Shown in pieces: positions 54,658-63,592 of a DNA stretch of 64,000 nt. The notes under the pieces were generated by a model. It saw only the letters and a program-made list of their open reading frames with translations, was not told where the DNA came from and did not search any database. The translations under genes and the position numbers were made by a program. This DNA is from Thiomicrorhabdus sp. (lineage in GTDB: Bacteria > Pseudomonadota > Gammaproteobacteria > Thiomicrospirales > Thiomicrospiraceae). How positions within the stretch are numbered: the first letter of the stretch is position 1; every line of letters begins with the position of its first letter. The stretch is from contig NZ_OY759719.1 of the NCBI RefSeq assembly GCF_963662555.1, forward strand, positions 1,322,985 through 1,386,984, given 5' to 3'.

Positions 54658-55447
54658 CGTCTTTTAACGCCTTTTTAGTGATGGCAAGTGCCCAAGATTT
54701 TGGTAATCGTTTTATTAAGCCCAAAATAGTTGCGAGGTTAAACGGAAACCGAGTTTCAAAACGACTGCTTTCCAAAGTGCGGGCGATTTTTGTGGCCGCG
54801 GTCTCTGCTTCCATTAGACCGAGCATGGCAAAATCATTTTGTGCGGTTAAACGTGTTTTTACAAAACCATGATTAACCACTTTTAATTGAATGCCTTCCT
54901 TGGCTAATTCAGGTTGAATCGATTCAGCCAAATTTTGCAAAGCCGCTTTAGGGGCAGAGTAGGCACCACCATACGGTAAACCAAAATCAGAGGATAAACT
55001 TACGTTCCACAACCATTGTCCGTGGCCTTGTTGTTTAAACAACTTAACCAGAGGTTGCATTAAATAAATGGCTCCTAGGTAATTGACCTGATTCATTCTT
55101 TCAAACTGTTCAATGTCCCATTCGTCAATAATCATCGACTTATAAGCACCGGCGTTGTAAATCCAAATATCTAAACCGTTAAATGTTGACCAGGCCTGGT
55201 GAATCGCAGCGTTTACACTGTCTTTATCAGAAACATCTAAATCAAGCAAAACCAAGGTTTTTTTATAGGTTTGGCTTAATAGCATGAGTTGCTCATTTTG
55301 CTGAGCATGTCTAGCGGACACAACTAATTCATTGCCTTGTTCAAGCAGTTGTTTGGTAAGAGCAAGCCCAATTCCTTGAGAGCCACCGACTAGCCATATC
55401 TTTTTATGGCTTGTTTTTTTTGCTGTGTTTTTAATTTGAGAAGACAT
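54647..55447 (-). CDS. Short-chain dehydrogenase/reductase
   Basis: 266 residues. Rossmann fold with cofactor motif VGGSQGIGLALTKQLLEQG, NAGAY loop and the catalytic Ser-Tyr-Lys in SSDFGLPYGGAYSAPKAAL. The first gene of the minus-strand unit, divergent from the FAD oxidoreductase operon across a 156-nt promoter region. Substrate unknown, likely lipid-derived by context. An exact palindrome copy (55189-55200) is in the gene, read as Q-A-W. Confidence 0.9.
   Translation of the reverse strand: MSSQIKNTAKKTSHKKIWLVGGSQGIGLALTKQLLEQGNELVVSARHAQQNEQLMLLSQTYKKTLVLLDLDVSDKDSVNAAIHQAWSTFNGLDIWIYNAGAYKSMIIDEWDIEQFERMNQVNYLGAIYLMQPLVKLFKQQGHGQWLWNVSLSSDFGLPYGGAYSAPKAALQNLAESIQPELAKEGIQLKVVNHGFVKTRLTAQNDFAMLGLMEAETAATKIARTLESSRFETRFPFNLATILGLIKRLPKSWALAITKKALKDDVK
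55189..55200. repeat. Exact ACCAGGCCTGGT inside the SDR gene
   Basis: Read in the Q-A-W frame rather than P-G-L, so the same DNA word is kept in a different codon phase. Confidence 0.85.
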
Positions 55448-55503
55448 ATTTTGGCCATTTATTTGAGAATCAATTTTCTAAAATTTTAGTGGTTTGGATT
55501 TTA

Positions 55504-55544
55504 TTGTACAAGTTTTATTGCAATTTGTATTGTTTTTGTATAAC
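55504..55544. promoter_or_regulatory. Divergent control region with helically phased TTGTA words
   Basis: TTGTA begins at 55504, 55525 and 55536, spaced 21 and 11 nt (one or two helical turns), so all face the same side of the DNA. The last overlaps a -10-like TATAAC (55539-55544). This fits repeated binding by a MerR/LitR-type regulator encoded at 62 kb (inference). It would control the SDR and FAD units in opposite directions. Confidence 0.4.
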
Positions 55545-55603
55545 TTAGTATTTAACAAAGTATTAATCCATCACGATTCAAACAAAATATTAAGGTTGTT
55601 CAA

Positions 55604-57052
55604 ATGTCTTCAATAACCAAAACAAAACATTCACAGACCAGCAATGCCGGAAATCACACAGTTAAAAAAGGTAAAAAAGTGGCTGTTATTGGTAGTGGTA
55701 TTAGCGGTATTAGTGCAGCCTGGTTTTTAAGTCAGGAGCATGAGGTCACGCTATTTGAGAAAAATCCTAAAATTGGTGGGCATACCAACACAATAGAGCT
55801 AGAACTTGAAGGTAAAAAACAACCTGTCGATACTGGTTTTATTGTTTTTAACACGCCAAATTATCCACTGCTAACCGCTATGTTTGAGCATCTTTCAGTG
55901 GCAACGCAAAATACTGAGATGAGTTTTTCAGTGTCGGTAAATGAAGGCGAGTTGGAATACTCTGGAAACAACTTAGATACGATGTTTGCTCAACGTAAAA
56001 ACCTGTTTTCCGCTAAACACTGGAAAATGATTTCTGAGATTTTACGTTTTAATAAAAGAGCAAAAGCAGACTTAGATTCTGATTCGTTTAATGGCATGGA
56101 TTTAGGTGAGTATTTACATTTGTATAAATTTAGTAATCGTATGCGTGATTATTATTTGTTACCAATGGCAGCGGCAATTTGGTCTTGTCCTGTAGAACAG
56201 ATGATGAAGTTTCCGGTAAATAGTTTTTTACGCTTTTTTGAAAACCATGGCTTATTGAATATTGAAGATAGACCTCAGTGGGAATCTGTCGTTAACGGAT
56301 CCCATCAGTACCTAAAAGCCATCTTGGCATTACAATCCTTTGAGGTGAAATCACATCAACCCGTAAGCCAGGTTGAAAAAACCGATTTGGGTATGGTTAT
56401 CACTGCTGAAAATGGACAAAAGCAGGTGTTTGATGAAGTTGTCTTTGCTGCACATGCTGATGAAACTTATACAATGTTGAGTGACGATTTAAAAGCCGAA
56501 TATCAACTGCTTGAGAATTTTAAATATCAAGAAAATATTGCCTATTTACACAGTGATGAATCACTTATGCCTAAAAGAAAAAAGGCATGGGCGGCATGGA
56601 ACTATTTACGTGACATTGGCAAAGACACGAGTAGTGTTGCAGTCACTTATTGGATGAATTTGTTACAAAACATAGATATAAAAACACCTTTGTTAGTGAC
56701 GCTGAATCCTATTCGTTTACCAAGTAAGTCTTTAACACATCAAAAAATTGTCTATCAACATCCTGTGTTTGATATCGCTGCAATGGATGCTCAAAACAAA
56801 CTGCAATCCATTCAGGGCTCTAATAACCTCTGGTTTTGCGGCAGTTATTTTGGTTATGGCTTTCATGAAGATGGTTTAAAAAGTTCTGCTGATTTAGCCA
56901 AACTTTGGAACATTGCTTTGCCTTGGCAACAAGAGCAGGTAGCACAGTTAACTAGACATTCATCCGATGCAAATACCGATACTCAAGATAGTGAATCAAG
57001 CAATATGGAATCTCATCAAACGGCCCTGGTAAATAAGTCGGTAGGGGGCTGA
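55604..57052 (+). CDS. FAD-dependent amine-oxidase-like oxidoreductase
   Basis: 482 residues. An N-terminal dinucleotide-binding site VAVIGSGISGISAAWFLSQ, the GG motif (KIGGHTNTIELELE) and a C-terminal FAD contact GYGFHEDGLKSS. Together with DUF1365, CFA-like methyltransferase, SDR and photolyase it forms the conserved photo-oxidative-stress cluster. In Rhodobacter relatives these genes support furan fatty acid formation, in which such a flavoprotein could desaturate the methylated acyl chain. The last 30 residues are a low-complexity tail. Confidence 0.9.
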   Translation: MSSITKTKHSQTSNAGNHTVKKGKKVAVIGSGISGISAAWFLSQEHEVTLFEKNPKIGGHTNTIELELEGKKQPVDTGFIVFNTPNYPLLTAMFEHLSVATQNTEMSFSVSVNEGELEYSGNNLDTMFAQRKNLFSAKHWKMISEILRFNKRAKADLDSDSFNGMDLGEYLHLYKFSNRMRDYYLLPMAAAIWSCPVEQMMKFPVNSFLRFFENHGLLNIEDRPQWESVVNGSHQYLKAILALQSFEVKSHQPVSQVEKTDLGMVITAENGQKQVFDEVVFAAHADETYTMLSDDLKAEYQLLENFKYQENIAYLHSDESLMPKRKKAWAAWNYLRDIGKDTSSVAVTYWMNLLQNIDIKTPLLVTLNPIRLPSKSLTHQKIVYQHPVFDIAAMDAQNKLQSIQGSNNLWFCGSYFGYGFHEDGLKSSADLAKLWNIALPWQQEQVAQLTRHSSDANTDTQDSESSNMESHQTALVNKSVGG

Positions 57053-57053
57053 G

Positions 57054-57839
57054 ATGGCTAGCTTACTGTATTTTGGACAAGTCATGCACCAGCGTTTTAG
57101 ACCGATGCAATATCAGTTTAGATATGGCGTTTTTAGTATAAGAGTGGATATTGATGCCATTCAATCAGAAGCACAAAAACTTAGCTGGTTGTCGTTAAAT
57201 AAATTTAACTTGTTTAGTCTAAATTATGCAGATTACGGTGCTCGTAAAAAAGACGAGCATTGGCGAGTTTGGCTTAATCAAATACTGGCTGAATATGGTA
57301 TAAAAGAGCCTGCTTTCAAAGCCGAGCTGGTGTGTTTTCCGCGTTATTTAGGTCTTACGTTTAACCCATTGGCGATGTGGTATGCATACAATCAGCAAAA
57401 CCAACTCATAGCGGTGATTTGTGAAGTCAGCAATACCTTTGGGCAGTGGCATCATTATGTGTTAACTCATCAGGGCGAACCTTTGACAGATAAAGTCAAA
57501 GCTTCGGCATTAAAGGTATTTCACGTTTCCCCATTTATGGATATGCAGGCTCATTATGAGTTTCGTTTTTCTAAGCCATCTGAACATTATCAAATCAGTA
57601 TTTTTCAAAAAGAAGCTGGCCAGCCTTTATTGACTTCTACCCAGGTGGGTAAAGCTCAAAAATTAACCAATAAAAATTTGATTAAAGCGGCTATTCAATA
57701 TCCATTTAACACCTTTAAGGTGATTTGGATGATTCATTGGTGGGCACTCAAAATTTGGTTGAAAGGCGGTAAATTTCATAAAACGCCTAAGCACCTTGAG
57801 GCCGTAAATTACAGTCACACGGAGATGACATCATGTTAA
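57054..57839 (+). CDS. DUF1365 family protein
   Basis: 261 residues. Typical features: LLYFGQVMHQRFRPMQYQFRYGVF, RFPRYLGLTFNPLAMWYAY-like block (here CFPRYLGLTFNPLAMWYAY), EVSNTFGQ and HVSPFMDM. DUF1365 genes almost always neighbour the FAD oxidoreductase and CFA-like genes. The role is unknown; it may assist acyl-chain modification. It follows the oxidoreductase stop by one nucleotide and overlaps the next gene by 7 nt. Confidence 0.92.
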   Translation: MASLLYFGQVMHQRFRPMQYQFRYGVFSIRVDIDAIQSEAQKLSWLSLNKFNLFSLNYADYGARKKDEHWRVWLNQILAEYGIKEPAFKAELVCFPRYLGLTFNPLAMWYAYNQQNQLIAVICEVSNTFGQWHHYVLTHQGEPLTDKVKASALKVFHVSPFMDMQAHYEFRFSKPSEHYQISIFQKEAGQPLLTSTQVGKAQKLTNKNLIKAAIQYPFNTFKVIWMIHWWALKIWLKGGKFHKTPKHLEAVNYSHTEMTSC

Positions 57840-59080
57840 AAAGCGTATCAGATCCACGTCAAAGTTTTTTTAGTCGAATATTTACCTCATTTTCAATTAA
57901 ACAATGGGTGTTAAAGTTGCCATTCGATCAGCTTGAAAAAGGCTCTTTAACCCTAGAAATATTTGGCGATGTATATCGTTTTGAAGGGAAAGAAGCCGGC
58001 AGACATGCTGATTTAACAATTTTAAAACCATTTAGAGCCTATTGGTTAATAAAAACCCAAGGTGAGTTGGGTTTTGCTCAAGCTTATTTTGAACATGCCT
58101 TAGACACCAACTGTTTGTATGCATTAATGTATTTGGGTTATGAAAACCAGAATGCTTTACAAGGTTTGTTGTCTCACAAAACACTCAATAAACTGCATCT
58201 TTTTAAACACCGCAAACGCCATAACTCTGTAGATAACAGTAAAAAGAACATTTCTTACCATTATGATTTGGGTAATGTTTTTTATCAAAAATGGTTAGAT
58301 AAAAGCATGACCTATTCAAGTGGCATTTTTGAAAGTTCTGACGATACTTTAGAGCAAGCTCAGCAACAAAAGTACGACAGATTAGTGGACCAACTTGGTG
58401 TTAGGCCTGGCGATCATGTTTTAGAAATTGGTTGCGGTTGGGGTGGCATGATGCAAGCTCTACTTGAAAGAGGCGTTAAAGTGAAAGGGTTAACGCTTTC
58501 AAAAGAACAGCAAACTTATGCTCAACAACGTTTAAGTGAATTTAACCCTCAAGATTATGATGTGGCTTACCAAGATTACCGTGATGAAACACAACAATAC
58601 GATCACATTGTGAGTATCGAAATGTTTGAAGCGGTGGGTAAAGAGTATTGGCAAAATTATTTTGAAACTTTGAGCCAATCTTTAAAAACAGGCGGTAATG
58701 CCGCTCTTCAAGTCATTACGATTAATGAAGATTACGCTCAAGAGTACCAAGACAGCGTTGACTTTATTCAAACCTATATCTTTCCTGGTGGCTTATTGCC
58801 AAGTGTAGAACAGTTAAAAATCTTAGCCGCAGAGCATGGTTTTGAAGTGAATAATATTTATGAGTTTGGTTATGACTATGCCAAAACATGTTTACTGTGG
58901 AAAGAGTCATTTAATAATCATAGCTTTGAATTACAAGTAAATGGTTATGATCAAAAGTTTCAAAAAATGTGGAATTACTACCTAGATTATTGTGCTGTTG
59001 GGTTTGAAACCCAGCATATTTCAGTGCACCAACTCACGCTCAAAAAAATAAAGGAAGCTAATCATGTCGAATCAATTTAG
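57833..59080 (+). CDS. Cyclopropane-fatty-acyl-phospholipid-synthase-like methyltransferase
   Basis: 415 residues. The SAM site VLEIGCGWGGMMQALLERG, HYDLGNVFYQKWLDKSMTYS, and FPGGLLPSV near the catalytic region match CFA synthase. In clusters with DUF1365 and FAD oxidoreductases this enzyme is the methyltransferase that starts furan or other modified fatty acids rather than a plain cyclopropane. It acts on unsaturated phospholipid acyl chains at the membrane. Its 3' end overlaps the lipoprotein gene. Confidence 0.92.
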   Translation: MLKSVSDPRQSFFSRIFTSFSIKQWVLKLPFDQLEKGSLTLEIFGDVYRFEGKEAGRHADLTILKPFRAYWLIKTQGELGFAQAYFEHALDTNCLYALMYLGYENQNALQGLLSHKTLNKLHLFKHRKRHNSVDNSKKNISYHYDLGNVFYQKWLDKSMTYSSGIFESSDDTLEQAQQQKYDRLVDQLGVRPGDHVLEIGCGWGGMMQALLERGVKVKGLTLSKEQQTYAQQRLSEFNPQDYDVAYQDYRDETQQYDHIVSIEMFEAVGKEYWQNYFETLSQSLKTGGNAALQVITINEDYAQEYQDSVDFIQTYIFPGGLLPSVEQLKILAAEHGFEVNNIYEFGYDYAKTCLLWKESFNNHSFELQVNGYDQKFQKMWNYYLDYCAVGFETQHISVHQLTLKKIKEANHVESI

Positions 59081-59630
59081 TAAAGCAGCTAAATGGCTGG
59101 TAGCAGGCACTTTTGTATTATTGATAAGTGGGTGTAGTTCAGTGAATGTAAATGAATATGCAGGCAGTAAACCAGAATTTAAATTATTTGATTTTTTTGC
59201 AGGAAAAACCTATGCCTGGGGTCAGTTTCAAGACCGCTCTGGCAAAGTGATAAGACGTTTTAAGGTGGATATAACAGGCACAATATCTAAAGAAGATAAC
59301 AAAAAACTGACTTTGGATGAAAAGTTTATTTATGACAATGGCGAGAAACAAGAGCGTATTTGGAAGATTACAGAAACTAGCCCAAATCACTACATTGGAT
59401 TTGCCGGTGATGTTATTGGTAAAGCCACGGGTCAATCGGCTGGTAATGCTTTGAACTGGCATTATGTGTTAGATTTGCCTTATAAAGACAGCACGATTCA
59501 TGTAAAACTTGACGATTGGATGTACATGCAAAGTGAACATACTATGATTAATCGTTCAGAAGTCACTAAGTTTGGCTTTAGAGTTGGTGAAATCACTTTG
59601 TTCTTTAGCAAAAAACCAATTGAAGATTAA
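59064..59630 (+). CDS. DUF3833 lipoprotein
   Basis: 188 residues. Lipobox LISGC (Cys near residue 23) after a hydrophobic segment, then DUF3833: FDFFAGKTYAWGQFQDRSGK, VDITGTI, and ALNWHYVLDLPYKDS. A conserved member of the light/stress CFA cluster; possible lipocalin-like carrier or protector (inference). Confidence 0.9.
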   Translation: MSNQFSKAAKWLVAGTFVLLISGCSSVNVNEYAGSKPEFKLFDFFAGKTYAWGQFQDRSGKVIRRFKVDITGTISKEDNKKLTLDEKFIYDNGEKQERIWKITETSPNHYIGFAGDVIGKATGQSAGNALNWHYVLDLPYKDSTIHVKLDDWMYMQSEHTMINRSEVTKFGFRVGEITLFFSKKPIED

Positions 59631-59632
59631 GC

Positions 59633-60277
59633 ATGTCTAGTCAAACAAGACCGCAGGTTATGCAAAAAACGTTGAGTAAATCGGTGAGGTTAATCCCTTT
59701 GCTCGCTATGTTAGTGGTTACATTGGTCGCAATCGGTATGCAATCTAACCTGAGTTATGCAAGTGATAACAGTGCCACTAATCAGGCTATTACATCTCCT
59801 AAGTGGCAAGAATATTCGCAAGGTGTAGCGACTTGGATGTGGTTTGATGTTTATCAAGCTACTCTATTTGTTGATGCTAATTCAATTTTAGACTCCTCTT
59901 CAGGTGCAAAGTTAAACAGGCTAAGTTCTCAACAACTTCTTTCAGAAAGTCGGTCTTTGAAGTTACAACTTTGTTATGCCCGAGAAGTGACTCCAGAGCA
60001 ATTTATTGAAGGGGCCAATCATGTATTGCCCGTTAAATTAAAGCCAGATATTAGAAAGCAGGTTGATGCATTACACAATGCATATCAAACGGTAGAAAAG
60101 GGCGATTGTTATTCTCTTATTTATAATAATCAAACAAGAATTACGCAGTTAAAATTAAATGATAAATTGGTTTTTAGTACTGATTTAAAAGGCTTTAAAC
60201 AAGTGTATTTTGGTATTTGGATTGGTGATAATCCCTTATCAAGCAGTTTAAAAAATGCTCTGCTTAATGCCAGTTAG
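59633..60277 (+). CDS. Chalcone-isomerase-like exported protein
   Basis: 214 residues with an N-terminal membrane anchor or signal (about 17-44). The domain matches chalcone-isomerase-like proteins of bacteria: QGVATWMWFDVYQATLFVD, KLQLCYAREVTPEQFIEGA, and FKQVYFGIWIGDNPLSSSLK. In this cluster it is thought to bind lipid or fatty acid. 2 nt separate it from the DUF3833 stop. Confidence 0.9.
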   Translation: MSSQTRPQVMQKTLSKSVRLIPLLAMLVVTLVAIGMQSNLSYASDNSATNQAITSPKWQEYSQGVATWMWFDVYQATLFVDANSILDSSSGAKLNRLSSQQLLSESRSLKLQLCYAREVTPEQFIEGANHVLPVKLKPDIRKQVDALHNAYQTVEKGDCYSLIYNNQTRITQLKLNDKLVFSTDLKGFKQVYFGIWIGDNPLSSSLKNALLNAS

Positions 60278-60382
60278 CATGTTACAAAAACACATTAAGG
60301 TTCATATTGATATACAGTGAATTTAAAAGTAGGTTTTATAATAATTTTTAATAATAGGTTTTAATAATTGGGTTTTTAGAAG

Positions 60383-61825
60383 ATGACAACATTGGTATGG
60401 CTACAAAGAGAGCTTAGAGTTGAAAATGCACCTGTTATTGAACAAGCATTAAAGCATTCAGATAAGGTCATTTTGGCTTATTTTCATGACACCAAAAAAG
60501 TGATTGGTGATGCTAATAATGCCTGGTTAGCAAAGAGTTTACTCAACCTAAAAGAACATTTGAAAGCATACCAAGCAGACTTGTGGATGATTGAAGGGGA
60601 TTTTGAAGCTCAATTAACTCAGCTGATTAAAGAGCAAAACATCAAACATGTTTATTACAGTTACCAAGTAGGGTCGCCATTTGTTGATATGCAGCAGACG
60701 GCTCTTGAAGTTTGCAAACAATGTAAAGTGGCACTAACGCCATTTTATTCTGAGTTCTTGTTAGAACCAGAACTCATGATGAATAAACAACAAAAACCTT
60801 ATTTGGTATATACACCATTTTATAAAAACTTTTTGAGTAAACAGTACCAAATACAACCTATTGTTGAGCAAAGCGACTATGAAAAATTGTTAAGCAAAGC
60901 CGGGTTAATTGATCTGCCAAACACGTTTGCTGAATTGCCAAAATCATTAGCTCAAATTCTTGAACAACCTTGGGCCAATAAAATAATGGTTCATTGGCAG
61001 GTTGGTGAACAAGCTGCATGGCAAACGCTGCAGCAATTTTTGGCGGATGATTTACAAGATTATGCAGTAGATAGAGATTTTCCGGCGTACTCAGCCACCA
61101 GCAAGTTATCAAGCTACTTACATTTTGGTGAAATTTCGATTCGAGCAATTTATTTTTATGTACAAACGGAAATAGAACAAGGTCGCCTTAAAGCAGATAT
61201 TGCTCAACCGTGGTTACGACAACTGGTTTGGAAAGAGTTTGCACGTCATTTATTACATTGGTTTCCTAAGACCGAAACAAAGCCGTTTCAAGAGAAATAT
61301 CTCTCTATGCAATGGGACAAAAACGCCAATCTTTTAGCGTTATGGCAACAAGGTCAAACCGGTATTCCTATTATTGATGCGGGGATGCGAGAACTTTGGG
61401 AAACCGGAATTATGCATAACCGGGTGCGTATGTTGGTCGCTTCGTTTTTAACTAAAAACTTAAATCAACATTGGCTATTAGGCAAACAGTGGTTTGATGA
61501 TACCTTGTTAGATGCGGACCCTGCAAATAATGTAATGGGGTGGCAATGGGTAGCGGGTTGCGGAGTCGATGCCGCTCCTTATTACCGATTGTTTAATCCC
61601 GTTACTCAAAGCGTAAAGTTTGATAAAAATGGCGACTATCTAAGGCGTTGGTTACCAGAACTAAAAATGTTATCAGTAAAAGCGATACATGAGCCTTGGG
61701 CTTTTAAACAAGAGTGCGAGATAAAAGGGATTGTTTTAGGCAGAAATTATCCCAAACCACTGGTTGATTTGAAACAGAGTCGTGAAGAGCATCTTGCTAG
61801 AGTTAGCAAAATGAAAGTTTCGTAA
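60383..61825 (+). CDS. phrB: Deoxyribodipyrimidine photo-lyase / cryptochrome family
   Basis: 480 residues, the full length of class I photolyases. N-terminal antenna domain (TLVWLQRELRVENAP) and FAD domain (about 215-470) with LHFGEISIRAIY, WRQLVWKEFARHLL-like block (PWLRQLVWKEFARHLL), MHNRVRMLVASFL and WQWVAGCGVDAAPYYRLFNP. It repairs UV-induced pyrimidine dimers with light. It is part of the photo-stress gene group and lies before the MerR regulator. Confidence 0.93.
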   Translation: MTTLVWLQRELRVENAPVIEQALKHSDKVILAYFHDTKKVIGDANNAWLAKSLLNLKEHLKAYQADLWMIEGDFEAQLTQLIKEQNIKHVYYSYQVGSPFVDMQQTALEVCKQCKVALTPFYSEFLLEPELMMNKQQKPYLVYTPFYKNFLSKQYQIQPIVEQSDYEKLLSKAGLIDLPNTFAELPKSLAQILEQPWANKIMVHWQVGEQAAWQTLQQFLADDLQDYAVDRDFPAYSATSKLSSYLHFGEISIRAIYFYVQTEIEQGRLKADIAQPWLRQLVWKEFARHLLHWFPKTETKPFQEKYLSMQWDKNANLLALWQQGQTGIPIIDAGMRELWETGIMHNRVRMLVASFLTKNLNQHWLLGKQWFDDTLLDADPANNVMGWQWVAGCGVDAAPYYRLFNPVTQSVKFDKNGDYLRRWLPELKMLSVKAIHEPWAFKQECEIKGIVLGRNYPKPLVDLKQSREEHLARVSKMKVS

Positions 61826-61877
61826 TAAACAGGCTCTTAAATCGTATAACCCCAAAATGGAACAAAACCATAGTTAA

Positions 61878-61906
61878 TTGCTTTGGTATAACTTTTTGTC
61901 TAATAT
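61878..61906 (+). promoter_or_regulatory. Promoter candidate of the MerR regulator gene
   Basis: TTGCTT (61878-61883), 17-nt spacer, TAATAT (61901-61906). The spacer contains GGTATAACTTTTTG, similar to TTGTATAACTT in the 55.5 kb control region. It leaves a leader of about 140 nt. Confidence 0.5.
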
Positions 61907-62056
61907 ATGCACAGTCTTTAGGGTTTTAGTAAGATTGCGAATATTGTTTGTTTTATGCACGATCGGCTCACCTTATTACGGGTTCTAAAATGTAAATGGA
62001 ACCTTTTGGTTTGAGAAATGATACTTGAACCCCTTTAAATGTTTGAAAAGAGAACT

Positions 62057-62905
62057 ATGCAAGCTAACGAAGCACTATACCCGATTAGAGAAGTCTCCAA
62101 TTTAACAGGGGTTAACTCTATTACTTTAAGAGCGTGGGAAAGACGCTACGGTTTAATTGAACCTGTTAGAACAGAAGGTGGGCATAGGCTTTATACGCAA
62201 AGTCATATTGACCAAATCAAAGCCGCGGTTGCATTGACTGAGCAAGGCGTTGCCATCAGCCAAGTAAAGGCCTTATTAGATGAGAAGGCCAACGCCACTA
62301 AAATTGACTTTAAAATGGGTGAATCTGATTTTCAAAATCGATTATTGGAATACGCCTTTGCTTATGATTGCGAGCATCTAAATCTTGAATTAGATAACCT
62401 TTTCAATGATATGTCAGAAATATATTGGTTACCAATATTAAGTTCAGTGACCAAAATGTTAAAAAGAGAGTCACGTTCAGGGTTTACTTTTTGGGAATCT
62501 CAGCTTCTACCAAGACTTCATACTAGATTACGCTTTGCTATGCGTTCAAGCCAGTTTAAGAACCGTAATACCTTATGGGTTGAATCTCAACCAGGCACAC
62601 CTCAATCTATTTCACTCTTAGCCGCATTAAGTATGGTTAATAAAGGTTTTTATCCTTTTATTAACTTATATACCATTTATGCGGATCAAAACTATAGAGA
62701 GTTAGAGACAGCATTGGCAGGCTTAAATTGCGAAGCGGTTGCTTTTGTATGTGATAACACAAATTTTGATGAGCGTTTTTGGAGTATGTGGTCAGAGAAT
62801 AATCCTGCGATTGCAATGCACTTCTTTTTAGAAGGTTCTGTGCAAACGACATTAAATTCTAAAACGAATTGCTCAATCTATAACATTCAAAACTACGCTT
62901 CATAG
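62057..62905 (+). CDS. MerR-family regulator of the light/stress cluster
   Basis: 282 residues from ATG at 62057 with an AAAAGAGA element before it (alternative ATG 62039). MerR domain (about 7-75: YPIREVSNLTGVNSITLRAW and ERRYGLIEPVRTEGGHRLYT). The C-terminal 200 residues resemble the sensory part of LitR/CarH-type proteins in size and fold, but I find no DxHxxG B12 motif, so it may be light-blind or depend on another sensor such as the LOV protein encoded next. Likely regulator of the CFA-photolyase genes. Confidence 0.87.
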   Translation: MQANEALYPIREVSNLTGVNSITLRAWERRYGLIEPVRTEGGHRLYTQSHIDQIKAAVALTEQGVAISQVKALLDEKANATKIDFKMGESDFQNRLLEYAFAYDCEHLNLELDNLFNDMSEIYWLPILSSVTKMLKRESRSGFTFWESQLLPRLHTRLRFAMRSSQFKNRNTLWVESQPGTPQSISLLAALSMVNKGFYPFINLYTIYADQNYRELETALAGLNCEAVAFVCDNTNFDERFWSMWSENNPAIAMHFFLEGSVQTTLNSKTNCSIYNIQNYAS

Positions 62906-63009
62906 CGAGGCAAGAGTGTTTAAACTCTTAAAGAAAATACATTGAGATTTAGAAGTTACCAGGCCTGTATATTTATTAATAGTAGTGAGCAAGACCTTAC
63001 TAGATGGCA

Positions 63010-63468
63010 TTATTTTTTAAGAGATTGAATCTCAGATTCTAAACGTGCGATTTTTTGATTTGCTTCATCTAAAGCTTCTTGTAAAGTCACTTCTTCAGTT
63101 ACATCTTTTTGAATACCAATGAAATAAGTAAGCTGATCTACTTCATCAAAGTAAGGTGTTACGCTTAATTCGTTCCAAAAAATAGAACCGTCTTTGCGAT
63201 AGTTTTTTAAGATTGTTCTTACCGGAGCTGAATCATCAATTGCATTACGAATTACTTTAATCGCTTGTTGTTCCGTATCATCACCTTGTAGAAATCGGCA
63301 GTCTTGATACAAAATTTCTTCTGAAGGGTATCCTGTTAAACGCTCAAATGCAGGGTTTACATAAATAAGTATCGTATCGTGGCCTTCTTTTTCAGCAACC
63401 ACAATACCTTCTTGTGCATTTTCAACTAGTTGAAGTAGTAGACTTGTTCTAAGTTTAGGATCTTTCAT
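63010..63468 (-). CDS. Short LOV photoreceptor protein
   Basis: 152 residues: one LOV/PAS core (about 10-125) and a C-terminal coiled coil (about 128-152). The photo-reactive cysteine lies in YQDCRFLQ (Cys about 57; the consensus is GxNCRFLQ, here Y and D replace G and N). The flavin-contact residues are there: N89 in NYRKDG, N99 in FWNEL and Q120 in GIQKDVT. It has no effector domain, like the short LOV proteins of Pseudomonas. It probably senses blue light and signals by dimer change to an unknown partner. Confidence 0.93.
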   Translation of the reverse strand: MKDPKLRTSLLLQLVENAQEGIVVAEKEGHDTILIYVNPAFERLTGYPSEEILYQDCRFLQGDDTEQQAIKVIRNAIDDSAPVRTILKNYRKDGSIFWNELSVTPYFDEVDQLTYFIGIQKDVTEEVTLQEALDEANQKIARLESEIQSLKK

Positions 63469-63503
63469 AAGCTCGATTTTATTAATGCATTTTCAGTGAA
63501 TAC

Positions 63504-63533
63504 TTATTATGCCTTACTCATATTAAGGGTCAA
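63504..63533 (-). promoter_or_regulatory. Promoter candidate for the LOV gene
   Basis: On the minus strand TTGACC, 18-nt spacer, TAATAA. Start near 63496, giving a 28-nt leader. Confidence 0.55.
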
Positions 63534-63592
63534 GCAATGTTTATTAATAGCTTGATTTAACCCAGCTTGAAACACTCTAAACGCAGTTAAAT

